Positions 17,903 to 26,962 of a stretch of 64,000 nt of DNA are shown piece by piece. Position numbers and translations under genes: made by a program. The notes beneath the pieces are model-generated. The model ran no database searches. It had not been told where the DNA came from and worked only from the letters and a program-made list of their open reading frames with translations. Source of the stretch: a virus; IMG/VR virus record IMGVR_UViG_3300010396_000007, positions 34,678 to 98,677 of that record; one strand, 5' to 3'. Position 1 is the stretch's first letter; each line of letters starts with the position of its first letter.

Positions 17903-18825
17903 TAGAGTGCTATTCTCCCCTGTCGTCCTTGGGCAATGTTATCTGTCATAACAGTTGACGCCCCTGTAATCTGCTGCCAATTGTTGAGCATAATATTGAC
18001 TTCTGTTTCCGTCAAACCTTCGCTTGTGCTCAAAAGATTAGCAATGAATTTTTGGTTTGCAAACTGAAAACGAGTATCATCTGCGAACATATACATTAAG
18101 GCTAGAAATCCCCAATTATACAAACGAGAATATTCATCCGGTATTGGTGCCCATGTATCTTGTAAACTAGCAATGACAGGAGGCTTCTGTTGTATCGTAA
18201 TGGACACTGGATACGCCTTGTCAGGGGCAGGCATCAAACGAAATGTGGTATTACCGTTGCCGTCGTCAAATTCTGCTGAAATACTGTGAGGACGTGCTTG
18301 AGCGGAATCCAAAGCTAAGTCAATTTTAGGGCTAATTTGTACCCATGCAAAATTACATGTATTTTGGTTTACATCTCGTACAGATGCATTTTCAATCCAA
18401 CCGAAGTTGTAAGTTGTATTAAAATGAGAAACACCAATGGACCCCATATTTGTCCATACGGCTGTGCCGTCTGCTGTTGTTCCTCCTACAGTCTGGTTGA
18501 ATGTGGGCAGAGAGCTACCAGTTGTACCGGCTGTAGTTACTTGTTGTGAAAAACCATTACTATCTACAAGAACATATCCTACTCTAACCGCTGTGTTAGC
18601 AGTCCAATTAAAAATTGTATAGTCTTGCACGCCTGCTTGTGTAACAAAACCAATGACGGCGCGGTTCCATCTCCATTTGAAAGGAGCGCCAAGGATGGTC
18701 TGTAAGATAATATTCGCACTGGTAATGGCAGGTTCTAAATAATTTCCGATAGCCACGGGGCGCTGAAATATAAAACGCTTAACCCACTCAGTAGACTGTA
18801 ATAATGTATAGGAAGAACTCGCCAT
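17902..18825 (-). CDS. Tail/connector structural protein
   Basis: 307 residues. Its start (PFKWRWNR, then VTQAGVQDYTI) parallels the second connector gene (YNWKWNRYNLPVF ... LQQDYFIPG), so the two are distant paralogues or share a fold. It ends with a helical IPDEYSRLYNWGFLALMYMFADD segment. Position between portal/capsid genes and the tail fits head-tail connector or tail tubular A-like proteins; the exact role is not determined. Confidence 0.65.
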   Translation of the reverse strand: MASSSYTLLQSTEWVKRFIFQRPVAIGNYLEPAITSANIILQTILGAPFKWRWNRAVIGFVTQAGVQDYTIFNWTANTAVRVGYVLVDSNGFSQQVTTAGTTGSSLPTFNQTVGGTTADGTAVWTNMGSIGVSHFNTTYNFGWIENASVRDVNQNTCNFAWVQISPKIDLALDSAQARPHSISAEFDDGNGNTTFRLMPAPDKAYPVSITIQQKPPVIASLQDTWAPIPDEYSRLYNWGFLALMYMFADDTRFQFANQKFIANLLSTSEGLTETEVNIMLNNWQQITGASTVMTDNIAQGRQGRIAL

Positions 18826-18827
18826 TT

Positions 18828-18878
18828 GGCTCCTTAATAAAAAAGACGGCAGGCGGCTAAAATGCCAAAGCCTGCCGT
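18828..18878 (-). terminator. Rho-independent terminator
   Basis: On the minus strand ACGGCAGGC pairs with GCCTGCCGT (18846-18854 and 18870-18878), followed by CTTTTTTATT. It lies between two connector genes and could lower expression of the downstream tail genes. Confidence 0.75.
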
Positions 18879-18885
18879 TAGGTGT

Positions 18886-20241
18886 TTACCAACCTGTCCA
18901 TGGACCCCATGGTTGTGCCGGAGTTACAGGGTTGTAACCAAACCCAGTGTCCATTACCATTCCTCCGGGACCCACGTAGAAACCAAAATCATCTGGTTCT
19001 CTATCGTATTGACGCACCGCTTTATCGAGAGATTCCAACCACCACATTTTCTCTTGCTGATATTTCGCGCGTACTTTTGGGTCTGGATTTCGTCTGAAGC
19101 ATTCTGCAAAAAAGCCCTGTTTAAAAGCCCATTCCATTGCATCAGGGATAGGGTTCAAATATTGTTGTAAATTATAAAAACGCGGTGCTACCATCTGTCC
19201 AACAGCTTGAACTGCCCATACGACGCCGGATTGCGGCGGTACTGGGCTAAGTCTCATGCCTTGTCCTTTAGGATTAATTGCTGTCCATACACATGTTCCA
19301 TCAACCACCGTAGTAGGTAGGATATTTGGATTACGAAGTGTAGGAAATGTTGGATTAGACGGCCACACAGGTTCGGTACTACCACAAACGCCGTATGTCG
19401 TCAAGCACCACAAGTTTCCGTAAGGGTCCGTTATCGCTGTAGTAGCGTTATACGGAGTAACCAACGTTCCCACTGGGTTCGTAAAGATTACACCCGGTCC
19501 CGGATTCTGCAATCCTGTAAGGTCCGGTCCTGCTACCGTTGTCTGCCCCGAAGGGAAGCCAGCAGTAGGGCCTAGAGGCGCTGCACCCCACGTCCCAGTC
19601 TGAAGCATACTATTTGGCAACCATGCGATCTTAGCCATGTATGTGCCCGCCTGATACGTTAGTAAAAGGTCTTTGTCTACTTCTAGAGGGAAGTTCTGTT
19701 TAGGAACAGATGTTTGATTGATATTTACTGCCCATGCCGATTCTAGCCAACCAAGGTTAACCAAACCGGGGATGAAATAATCTTGCTGCAAACTATTAGT
19801 GTAGAACACAGGTAGATTATAACGATTCCATTTCCAGTTGTAGGGCTGCCCTCCGGGTCCTCCGTTAATCAATGCCTGCATTACGTCATTGGCGATTGAT
19901 AAGGCGGGTGCCATAGAGAATCCGCCCGTAGCCAGCGCGGGGGCAACATCCCCTAACGTTGCCGCATCGTCTACAACTTCCTGCAAACGAATAGTTGAAT
20001 TACCATACACCACACACTGAGGAGTCACACTCGCAAAGATAATTGCAAAGCCTGTTATTCCCGCGTCCGACGCTACTAAATAAAGGTTACTTGCATCATA
20101 TTTAAGTGGAGTTTGGAACCAAACGGCACCGCCTGACGTAAATTCAAAGATAACAGAACCGGGCGTAACTCCAAGATTATGTGGTAGAGTAAACGGTCCC
20201 GGTGCCGAAGTTGTGAACGCTACTTGTGTTTGAGATGCCAT
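18886..20241 (-). CDS. Connector/tail structural protein with duplicated N-terminal domain
   Basis: 451 residues from ATG 20241 (AGAGGA upstream). Residues 1-75 form a small beta domain (FTLPHNLGVTPGSVIFEF, ASDAGITGFAIIFA) nearly repeated as the separate gene just upstream. The rest resembles podovirus connector-type proteins (YNWKWNRYNLPVF, then IPDAMEWAFKQGFFAECFRR and a helical tail). It probably assembles at the head-tail junction; substrate or partner unknown. Confidence 0.65.
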   Translation of the reverse strand: MASQTQVAFTTSAPGPFTLPHNLGVTPGSVIFEFTSGGAVWFQTPLKYDASNLYLVASDAGITGFAIIFASVTPQCVVYGNSTIRLQEVVDDAATLGDVAPALATGGFSMAPALSIANDVMQALINGGPGGQPYNWKWNRYNLPVFYTNSLQQDYFIPGLVNLGWLESAWAVNINQTSVPKQNFPLEVDKDLLLTYQAGTYMAKIAWLPNSMLQTGTWGAAPLGPTAGFPSGQTTVAGPDLTGLQNPGPGVIFTNPVGTLVTPYNATTAITDPYGNLWCLTTYGVCGSTEPVWPSNPTFPTLRNPNILPTTVVDGTCVWTAINPKGQGMRLSPVPPQSGVVWAVQAVGQMVAPRFYNLQQYLNPIPDAMEWAFKQGFFAECFRRNPDPKVRAKYQQEKMWWLESLDKAVRQYDREPDDFGFYVGPGGMVMDTGFGYNPVTPAQPWGPWTGW

Positions 20242-20252
20242 TTTTTTTCCTC

Positions 20253-20474
20253 TTAACAACCGCAGTCTGCGAATATGATAACAACCCCGGTAATACCGGC
20301 GTCTGAAGCTACTAGGTAAAGATTTGTTGAATCATAGCGCTGTGGCTGAAACCACACTGTACCGCCATCAGTGAATTCAAAAATAACAGTAGAGGGAACT
20401 ATACCTAGATTGTGAGCTAGAGTAAAGTTCCCCGGTGCTGATGTATTGAATGGGATAGTAGCGTTTGCTTGCAT
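20253..20474 (-). CDS. Single-domain paralogue of the connector N-terminus
   Basis: 73 residues, aligned over its whole length with the first 75 residues of the next gene: NTSAPGNFTLAHNLGIVPS against TTSAPGPFTLPHNLGVTPG, and LYLVASDAGITG identical. It ends in CGC. It is either a duplicated decoration-type domain or a remnant of the duplication that built the larger protein. The ribosome site and spacing look intact, so it is probably expressed. Confidence 0.65.
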   Translation of the reverse strand: MQANATIPFNTSAPGNFTLAHNLGIVPSTVIFEFTDGGTVWFQPQRYDSTNLYLVASDAGITGVVIIFADCGC

Positions 20475-20482
20475 TTTTCCTC

Positions 20483-21082
20483 TTATCGAAGTGTCGTAGC
20501 TTTAGTCACTTCGCGGTAGTATTGTCCGTTGTCGGAGAAGCGGAAAGTTACAGACCCAGAGGGCACATTACGTGTCTGGAAATTAACTGCCGTCTCGTAT
20601 TCTACAACTGCCTTCAGGAACAATGCCTCACTCTCGTAATCTTCCTTAACGGGTGGTTTCCAAGTCTTACCGCAACGCAGACAACGTACCCACATATCGC
20701 CGTTAGCGAACGTGTGCTTCAATACAGCGTACTGAGAGTCGTCTCCCTGTCCTGCAACCACGCCTTGTGCTCCGTTTCCACCTTTACGATGATTGCAACG
20801 TTTCTGAGCAGCAGTATCATTCTGTGCAAGCTGCTTCAATGTTTGACCATTGGTAAGGCTGCGCTGTCTCTTATTCTCACGCTTTAATTCGCGCTCTGCT
20901 AGACGTTCCTCTACGTCCTGTAGGTTAGCGGTACGTTCTTTTAGCTCAAGTTGCTTTGCAGCAAGCTCTGCTTTCTTAATTTCAATATCAAGTAGCTCAC
21001 CCTCTGTGAGTACTTTCTTTTTTTCGGGAGCAGGACTTCCGTTCTGCTTCGGCTCTCCTGCAATGTCATTTAAATTACTCAT
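20483..21082 (-). CDS. Coiled-coil phage protein with zinc-knuckle-like tail
   Basis: 199 residues. Residues about 20-85 form a long Glu/Lys/Leu coiled coil, followed by NHRKGGNG and then VRCLRCGKTWKPP, a CxxC pair of a zinc-ribbon-like turn. Conserved hypothetical proteins of this shape occur in capsid operons of environmental podoviruses. A structural or packaging accessory role is inferred from position. Confidence 0.55.
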   Translation of the reverse strand: MSNLNDIAGEPKQNGSPAPEKKKVLTEGELLDIEIKKAELAAKQLELKERTANLQDVEERLAERELKRENKRQRSLTNGQTLKQLAQNDTAAQKRCNHRKGGNGAQGVVAGQGDDSQYAVLKHTFANGDMWVRCLRCGKTWKPPVKEDYESEALFLKAVVEYETAVNFQTRNVPSGSVTFRFSDNGQYYREVTKATTLR

Positions 21083-21094
21083 AGTCTCCTCTAA

Positions 21095-21754
21095 CTATTC
21101 ATCAAGTCTGCTACCAGCATTACGAAATGCTTTTAGCAACGAATTGTATCTATCGAAAGCTTTATCCTGTCTAGGTCTTCCGAATACCTCAATCGCTTTT
21201 TCCTCTGTGATAATCCCTTTCAGGATAATCTGAAGCAAACAAGTTCTCCATCCTCTGCGTCTTTCAGCTAGAGGAGCACCGTATTGGTCAAAGTTCATAA
21301 TGGACAATTCAGGCATTTGTCCAAACTGTGCCCAACATGCTACTTCAGGTTTCTCTAATCCACGTATTTGATATAATAGAGTAACCTTATCGGCATGTGG
21401 ATGCTGCACATACCAACAATGTACGCCAGCTTGTCTTAGCTTCGTAATGAACTCGGCATGAGACATTACTTTTCCTATTCTGGCTTCAACATCTGCGTAA
21501 TCATTCGGATTCAGCCATTGGTATTGTTTGGCTATTTCCGAGTTGATTTCTTGATTCTCAGCAATAATTTCCTGAGTTTGATTACTAGGTTTAGTATCTT
21601 GGTGACGCTTTGTAGCATACTCAGCAACTTGTGCCGCCAACTCCGGGGTCATTTTCTGCCCGGTTAGTTCTGCATCGTAAGACTCCCACGGAGCGGTTTC
21701 GCTCAAACGTGTGCCTTGCGCTTTCTGAATTTCTTGTGCGCTTGGTTGTGTCAT
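21095..21754 (-). CDS. Hypothetical protein of the capsid operon
   Basis: 219 residues from ATG 21754, preceded by TTGAGGAGAGC; an upstream in-frame ATG at 21790 lacks a ribosome site. Mostly alpha-helical and hydrophilic, with a Gln/Glu/Thr-rich first half and RRRGWRTCLLQIILKGIIT later. No family recognised. It precedes the coiled-coil protein by 12 bp and is probably co-expressed. Confidence 0.55.
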   Translation of the reverse strand: MTQPSAQEIQKAQGTRLSETAPWESYDAELTGQKMTPELAAQVAEYATKRHQDTKPSNQTQEIIAENQEINSEIAKQYQWLNPNDYADVEARIGKVMSHAEFITKLRQAGVHCWYVQHPHADKVTLLYQIRGLEKPEVACWAQFGQMPELSIMNFDQYGAPLAERRRGWRTCLLQIILKGIITEEKAIEVFGRPRQDKAFDRYNSLLKAFRNAGSRLDE

Positions 21755-21920
21755 GCTCTCCTCAAAGCATTCAATAATATGTTCCCCCATCCACCTGAAG
21801 TCTATAACACTCTAACTGGTGAGGGTCTTTTCACCCGGCTGTACACACCTGACAGGAAAAGAAAAACTGTATAGTCTTTCATAATTCAGGTAATCCACCC
21901 TACTATAGTATTCCCTATAC

Positions 21921-21952
21921 AGCAAAAAAGTGCGGCCCCGTAAGGCCGCGAT
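21921..21952 (-). terminator. Rho-independent terminator
   Basis: Minus strand: GCGGCC, loop TTACG, GGGCCGC, then ACTTTTTTG. It lies just after the stop of the 21953-22219 gene and would end transcription from the capsid genes. The following ~160 bp to 21790 hold no gene. Confidence 0.85.
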
Positions 21953-22219
21953 TTAGCTTTGGTCTATGGGGTTAAGTGCTCTCACGCAACTCTCGACTAT
22001 GAAATCATAATCCAATGGACCGCATTCAAATCCCCCAAGCGTCCACAGTTTTTCCAAAGCAATTTCGGCGTCCGATTTTACTTCTAGTATCTGTAGAAAG
22101 TTTTCATCAGCCTGTTCTTGTATTTTTCTATGTGTACTACGGAGAGATTTATTAACTTTCCGTAGTACACGATTGTGATGCCTGATTACCGATACTTGCT
22201 CGTCATCCATTTCTGCCAT
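21953..22219 (-). CDS. Hypothetical helical protein
   Basis: 88 residues, acidic at the start (MAEMDDEQVS) and then basic helical (HHNRVLRKVNKSLRSTHRKI), likely a coiled coil. It is the last gene before a strong terminator in the capsid operon. No recognised domain. Confidence 0.5.
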   Translation of the reverse strand: MAEMDDEQVSVIRHHNRVLRKVNKSLRSTHRKIQEQADENFLQILEVKSDAEIALEKLWTLGGFECGPLDYDFIVESCVRALNPIDQS

Positions 22220-22243
22220 AATACCCTCCCGTATTAAGACTGA

Positions 22244-23188
22244 TTAAGCTACAACAGTTACGCTGTTTTCCGCGTAAATCTTCGCAATTGGAAGACCGTT
22301 CATAGGGTTGCCGCTAGAAACGATATCCCCAATTGAGTTGTTGAACGTTGGATACGAAGTTTCTACAACAGAACCACCTTCTGCAACCGCAGTCACAAGA
22401 CCACTTGAAGAAACAGTAACAACCGCAGTAGAAGTACCTGAGGGCTGATATGTGTTACCTGTTAGAGTCTTAAAACCGTAAGCTACATAGGTAAGAGCGT
22501 TTCCACTCTCCTGTGCAGTAGCAGTTCCAGCATGTGTTTCTGAGGCTCCGTTCGGATTCTCAAGTGTTAGAGTTGTAGTTGTAGATGCTGTAGCAATGAA
22601 CGTTCCATTGTTAGAGGCAGTTGCAAATCCTGCTACTACAAATGTTTCACCCTTGAATGCGTTAGAACCACCACCTGTAATAGTACCAGTGTATACAGTT
22701 GTCCCCTGTTCATCTTGTGCAGTTCCAGCATGTGTTTCTGCAACACCGAATTCGTTAACAAGTGTAAGAGTAGTAGTTGTGCTAGCTACGCAAATAAATG
22801 AACCGTTGTTCGATGCATTTACAAATCCAGCAATGATAAAGCTGTGGCCTTGGAATGCGTTAGAACCACCACCTGTGATTGTTCCGGTATAAACCGTTTG
22901 GTTACCACTTGCTGCTGCTACGGCTGATAGTGTAAGTACAGGAGCGGAACCCGCTGCTGCTGCCGTAAGCACGAACTGTGTTCCGGCTGTTACTTCATTA
23001 CCGGCTACGTCCTCTAGCTGTGGATTTAGTTGAAAGGTTTGAGGCCCATTAAGTCCGCTCAAAGACAGTCTAATCTTATTGTAACCATTGACACCGGCCT
23101 TTGCTTCTTGACCCGGAGGTGTTACGTTACCTTGAGATACAATCTTTGCAGCTACGCCCAAACCTGTAGTTTGACTAGGAAAGCTCAT
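22244..23188 (-). CDS. Head decoration-type protein with Ig-like domains and an internal repeat
   Basis: 314 residues, nearly all beta. Residues 99-157 and 165-223 are a direct repeat of 66-residue period (VYTGTITGGGSNAF, ASNNG-F, STTTTLTL, ETHAGTA in both). The C-terminus resembles a bacterial Ig-like (Big_2) domain (STAVVTVSSSGLVTAVAEGG). Two genes downstream of the capsid gene, it fits a surface decoration or carbohydrate-binding protein. Confidence 0.7.
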   Translation of the reverse strand: MSFPSQTTGLGVAAKIVSQGNVTPPGQEAKAGVNGYNKIRLSLSGLNGPQTFQLNPQLEDVAGNEVTAGTQFVLTAAAAGSAPVLTLSAVAAASGNQTVYTGTITGGGSNAFQGHSFIIAGFVNASNNGSFICVASTTTTLTLVNEFGVAETHAGTAQDEQGTTVYTGTITGGGSNAFKGETFVVAGFATASNNGTFIATASTTTTLTLENPNGASETHAGTATAQESGNALTYVAYGFKTLTGNTYQPSGTSTAVVTVSSSGLVTAVAEGGSVVETSYPTFNNSIGDIVSSGNPMNGLPIAKIYAENSVTVVA

Positions 23189-23206
23189 GTTTTTCTATTC
23201 TCCTTA

Positions 23207-23707
23207 TTAACCTAGGAACTCTACGCGCGCTTTTAGCGTGTAAGTAAGAGTTGCTGCTGCCGCAGATGAAATGACAATATTTGTCCCTGCCTTTGCGTTA
23301 ATTACAAGTGACCCACTCTTGTTGTCACCAGCATTTGTACCCGTGCCAGTTGCCTGAATAGCCGCACCTGTCTCAGCTACGCCAGTATCACCTTCTGTAT
23401 AAGCTGCCGCAGTAGATGGAAGTGTTCCACCTGTTGCAGTCATCTGCACAGCATAAGTAGTTAGGCGGTATAGTCCAGTTGCAGGAACCGCAAATGTCAG
23501 CACATTAGCCTGTGTTGCCGCTGTCTGACTTGACAAAATTGACTTAGCCAGAGCATCGGAAAAAGGTTGCCATCCGTTACCAGCACTGATATATAGTGCA
23601 GCGTTAACAGTATCAACCGCAATATTTGGAGCCTGTTGCGAACCACCAGAAGCTACTGCTCCTAGGGCGTTTGGGTTCCCTTGAAATACTTGATTCAGTA
23701 AACTCAT
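23207..23707 (-). CDS. Structural protein next to the capsid gene
   Basis: 166 residues, low charge, beta-rich, with Ala/Thr/Gly-rich segments (TAAYTEGDTGVAETGAA, NAKAGTNIVISSAAA). No enzymatic motif. It is the first gene downstream of the capsid gene, after a hairpin, a place often used by head decoration or cement proteins. Confidence 0.6.
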   Translation of the reverse strand: MSLLNQVFQGNPNALGAVASGGSQQAPNIAVDTVNAALYISAGNGWQPFSDALAKSILSSQTAATQANVLTFAVPATGLYRLTTYAVQMTATGGTLPSTAAAYTEGDTGVAETGAAIQATGTGTNAGDNKSGSLVINAKAGTNIVISSAAAATLTYTLKARVEFLG

Positions 23708-23745
23708 TATTTCTCCTTGATGAGTGCACCCATCTTAGGATGCGT

Positions 23746-23767
23746 GGGGAGTATATTTCAACTCCCC
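23746..23767 (-). terminator. Hairpin after the capsid gene
   Basis: GGGGAGT and ACTCCCC form a 7-bp stem with a 8-nt loop in the gap after the capsid gene. There is no T-run, so it may be a processing or mRNA-stabilising hairpin rather than a terminator. Confidence 0.5.
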
Positions 23768-23789
23768 TCAGTTGCTTAATCAGCCCTGA

Positions 23790-24824
23790 TTAGCTGATGG
23801 CAGATGCCGCGTCGATTTCACGGATGCGGATTGTGGTATCCGGTCCAAGTGAAGTCGTAAAGTGAACACGGTAGCTAGTCCATCCGGGGATTAGACCTTC
23901 AGGGTCAGCTACAGTTGGTTCTGCGTTCTGCACAATGTTGCACTTGATGTTCTGCCATTCTCCGTCACCGAAGCCTGTATCTCCCTGCGCACCAAGCTTA
24001 ATGCTGAAGATGCCATCACGTCCGAAGATATAAGTACGTAGGGCCGTTAGACCTGTTACGCTCTTATAGTTCGAAGTTGTGGTAACCTGATTGGTCTGGA
24101 AGAAACGAACACCCGTTGAAGGAAGTTCGATCATTTCAGTTAGGTCTACAGAGATAAGGTCTTCCATGCGAGCAAGACCTACCGGGGTGTGCTTCAGAAT
24201 GTCGATAGGTGAGTCGTTGCTGTTGTCAGCAAGAACGTCGCCAAGGGCAAACGGATGAATTACACCGCAGAATGTCTTACTTGCTTCGTCAAACGGACGT
24301 ACCGAACGACCAGCAAGGCTCTGCACAGAGTTACGAATCTGGTTAAGGCTTAGAGTTGTAAAGCTTGTAAGTGAAGTTGCGCCAAGCTGCACAAGTACAC
24401 TTGAGTCAACAGCATTTGCACCGTCAGCAGTTGCACGGACAAGACCGCTTAGAGACTCGCCAAGGCGATACGCAAGTTCACGCGCAACGTTCTCAACAGT
24501 GTTGTCAATTGCGGTAGCAAGAGACAGACTTGAGAAGTTAGCGTAGTCCGCATATTCACCGATTGTTGCTGTGGTTGTAAGCACGTTGATAGCAATACCG
24601 CTTCCAACAGTACCCTCAGTTGTCTGAGTTGTGTTGGCTGCTAGAGGAACGTACATAAACATTTCGTACTGGTTACCAGACTTCATTGGTAGGTCCAGAC
24701 GCTCCGAGCAAGCAACGAACGGAGTTTGCGCCTTCAGGTTCTCACGGAACTTCTTGTCGTAGTAACGAACCGTTGACTGAGGCAAATTTGACTGACTATT
24801 ACTAGATGGGCTATAACCGGCCAT
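23790..24824 (-). CDS. Major capsid protein, N4-gp56 family
   Basis: 344 residues. The start (STVRYYDKKFRENLKAQTPF, then LPMKSGNQYEMFMYVPL and TTEGTVGSG) follows the N4-gp56-type capsid pattern. The middle carries the helical spine (LATAIDNTVENVARELAYRL) and the end the expected beta and domain segments (TYIFGRDGIFSIKLG, WTSYRVHFTTSLG). It forms the HK97-fold head shell. Upstream lie the scaffold-like gene and portal, giving the usual head order. Confidence 0.92.
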   Translation of the reverse strand: MAGYSPSSNSQSNLPQSTVRYYDKKFRENLKAQTPFVACSERLDLPMKSGNQYEMFMYVPLAANTTQTTEGTVGSGIAINVLTTTATIGEYADYANFSSLSLATAIDNTVENVARELAYRLGESLSGLVRATADGANAVDSSVLVQLGATSLTSFTTLSLNQIRNSVQSLAGRSVRPFDEASKTFCGVIHPFALGDVLADNSNDSPIDILKHTPVGLARMEDLISVDLTEMIELPSTGVRFFQTNQVTTTSNYKSVTGLTALRTYIFGRDGIFSIKLGAQGDTGFGDGEWQNIKCNIVQNAEPTVADPEGLIPGWTSYRVHFTTSLGPDTTIRIREIDAASAIS

Positions 24825-24839
24825 GTTGGTTATTCCTTA

Positions 24840-25049
24840 TAAAAGTGGTTGGTTACGCTTCTCCTCCCAGAGAATAAACACCCATGTCCTTATCGCGTCA
24901 CTTACTTCACGCCAGTAATCCGACTGTGTTTTTCAGTGACCAAGGTTAAGACTTCAACCTTAGTTGCCTCACGCTTTTGGTGGCTCTACAGTAATCCGAC
25001 TGTGAATTCCATTTGTATCGTATTGTTTACGCTAGTCTATCTAGGGTCA
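24840..25049. other. Intergenic region with a 15-bp direct repeat and hairpin
   Basis: About 210 bp between the capsid gene and the acetyltransferase gene. AGTAATCCGACTGTG occurs at 24914-24928 and again at 24990-25004. Between them AAGGTT and AACCTT form a short hairpin (24952-24960 area). No gene is seen. It may hold capsid gene leader signals. Confidence 0.5.
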
Positions 25050-25505
25050 CTAAGACGATACGTTCCAGATGGGTCTAGCGCTTTTTGCCATACATATAGC
25101 ATGTTTGCCTTTCCCATAATAATTCTCATCAACCGAGTACACTCTATATCCCAAATCGAAATACAGTTTTTGTGCAGGGTTGTTTGCGTCAACCTGAAGC
25201 CAGAAAAAAATGTTCTCAGGTTTTTGATTCATTCCATAAACTGATTCAAATTGCTTAATCAATTTAGTGGCAATTCCTTTACCGCGATGTGCGGGTTCTA
25301 CAGTAACATTGTTAATGTAAGCCGCTCCATGTTTAATCTTACCAATGATAAAACCGATGACTTCACCATTTTCTTCTGCTACCCATGCGTGTCCTTTTTC
25401 AATAGACTCTAATACAAATGATTTAGGAGCAGGTACGTCTTGGTATTTATCATTTATTTCCATGACTTTCGCAAAGTCTTGCATAACAAAATCGCGTATT
25501 GTCAT
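25050..25505 (-). CDS. GNAT family N-acetyltransferase
   Basis: 151 residues from ATG 25505, one base after the preceding stop and behind GAGAGG. The fold is clear: VAEENGEVIGFIIG, INNVTVEPAHRGKGIATKLI with the acetyl-CoA loop (Q/R-x-x-G-x-G/A as RGKGIA), then FFWLQVDANNPAQKLYFDLGY. It is of the RimI-like small-molecule or N-terminal acetyltransferase type. Located between scaffold and capsid genes, it may modify a virion protein or be cargo; substrate unknown. Confidence 0.88.
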   Translation of the reverse strand: MTIRDFVMQDFAKVMEINDKYQDVPAPKSFVLESIEKGHAWVAEENGEVIGFIIGKIKHGAAYINNVTVEPAHRGKGIATKLIKQFESVYGMNQKPENIFFWLQVDANNPAQKLYFDLGYRVYSVDENYYGKGKHAICMAKSARPIWNVSS

Positions 25506-25506
25506 G

Positions 25507-26430
25507 TTAGCCTCTCGGCTTTCTAGCATCAGCTTCTAGTTTATCTACTAGCTTTCCAAAATTCTTATCACGCAGCAGACGAGTTTTGTACTCTTCTCCC
25601 GGCATAGCTGCAATAGCGGCTAGACCAGTAAGAACCTGTCCGTTTGGCAGCTTATAGGTAATTTCACTACCTGCTTGTAGTGGAACACCAGAGTCCGAAC
25701 TCATTTCACGGGTTAATCCCGATGGAATACGATGTTGCACAACCTGCTCTTGTACAGGTTCTAACGGAGCAATTGGGACTTCAACCACGGGAGCAACTAT
25801 CTCTACTACCGGGGCAGCACCTTCAATTAACAATCCTTGTGCCTTCAACGTATCATATGCTTTCTGGAAGTTAGCTTTTACAGGGGCCAAATCATATCGT
25901 ACCATCCAAGATGTAATAGCTTCGAAATTCTCTTGGCAACGATAATAGTCTGGGTTATCTGCAACGAAAGCATTAGCTTCTAGTTTCGCGCGAAGTGAAA
26001 TTACTTCCTGCTGAGTACTCTGAAGTGTCTTACCGATGGAGTCCAGCGGAGCGCCAACTGAGGCTTCAATTAATTCCTGAGTTGCCTGTGCTGAAGTCGT
26101 AGGGTCTGCTAATCTACGGGCAATATCATAACGTTCTTCGTCTGAAAGGTCGCGCGGGGCAAATTGAATAAATCCATCTGCGTGCTGAATATCTTCCGGT
26201 AATTCTTCCCTTTCTTCGATACCAAGGCGAACTTTCTTAGTCTGTTCGCGCAGCTTGCGTACTAGAAGAACATTCTGCTCAGTAAGCTTGTCGCGTAGTT
26301 CATCTACCGTTGTGTATTTAATTACCTGCGCTCCTCCGATTGGTCTGCCCTCTGCATCGGTAGGCTGATATTTATAAATCTTTTCCTCAACAGGCACAAT
26401 TACCTGTTCAATTTGCTGTGAATTTTCCAC
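25507..26430 (-). CDS. Scaffold-like head assembly protein
   Basis: 307 residues from GTG 26430 behind GGAGGAG. Acidic, helical, with a predicted coiled coil near LDSIGKTLQSTQQEVISLRAKLEA and a basic C-terminus (LLRDKNFGKLVDKLEADARKPRG). Composition and position between portal and capsid are those of podovirus scaffold proteins. The start codon lies inside the 3' end of the HNH gene 26408-26953. Confidence 0.72.
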   Translation of the reverse strand: MENSQQIEQVIVPVEEKIYKYQPTDAEGRPIGGAQVIKYTTVDELRDKLTEQNVLLVRKLREQTKKVRLGIEEREELPEDIQHADGFIQFAPRDLSDEERYDIARRLADPTTSAQATQELIEASVGAPLDSIGKTLQSTQQEVISLRAKLEANAFVADNPDYYRCQENFEAITSWMVRYDLAPVKANFQKAYDTLKAQGLLIEGAAPVVEIVAPVVEVPIAPLEPVQEQVVQHRIPSGLTREMSSDSGVPLQAGSEITYKLPNGQVLTGLAAIAAMPGEEYKTRLLRDKNFGKLVDKLEADARKPRG

Positions 26431-26953
26431 TGTTCTCCTCCAGTCGATTCACAAAACTCTTCCACTCTTGTAGTGTTAGGTTTCGTTTAATTGTGTTAGC
26501 TTTTTGGCTAACTACCCATACATTTCCTTTAACATAACCCAAATTTGGATTAAAACAATCAAGTGATGGGCTATTATTTGTAAGTTTACCACCTTTTTTA
26601 GATATAGGAATATCCAATAAAGGGCATACATCAGGAACTACAATATCCTCAACTTCTATATTAAAAGGAATATCACGTAACTTTGCTCTTGATTTAGCAT
26701 TTTTCCATGTTTTGTATTCGGGAGTTGTGGATAATCCATGGGTAATTCTAGACTCCCCTAACCGTTGTAACCCTATGCAGCCGCAACTTGTTGTATGTCC
26801 GCTCTGAATCGCTGCTCCACGTCCAATAAATTTATTCCCACAAGAACAAACACAGTGCCAAAATGACCCTTGTTTGTTCGAATGACTATAAGACTTAATC
26901 GTTATATGGTTAAATACCATGTCGGATAAGTCTATATACTCTCCTTTTCTCAT
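26408..26953 (-). CDS. HNH homing-type endonuclease
   Basis: 181 residues. An N-terminal DNA-binding zinc module (WHCVCSCGNKFIGRG ... TTSCGC) precedes an HNH domain: CPLLDIPI, then SLDCFNPNLGYVKGNVWVVS and QKANTIKRNLTLQEW. The usual D-R pair is D-C here, so activity may be altered. It overlaps the next gene's GTG start by 23 bp and carries that gene's ribosome site. Related at the C-terminus to 10654-11178. Confidence 0.87.
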   Translation of the reverse strand: MRKGEYIDLSDMVFNHITIKSYSHSNKQGSFWHCVCSCGNKFIGRGAAIQSGHTTSCGCIGLQRLGESRITHGLSTTPEYKTWKNAKSRAKLRDIPFNIEVEDIVVPDVCPLLDIPISKKGGKLTNNSPSLDCFNPNLGYVKGNVWVVSQKANTIKRNLTLQEWKSFVNRLEENSGKFTAN

Positions 26954-26962
26954 GTTTTTCCT

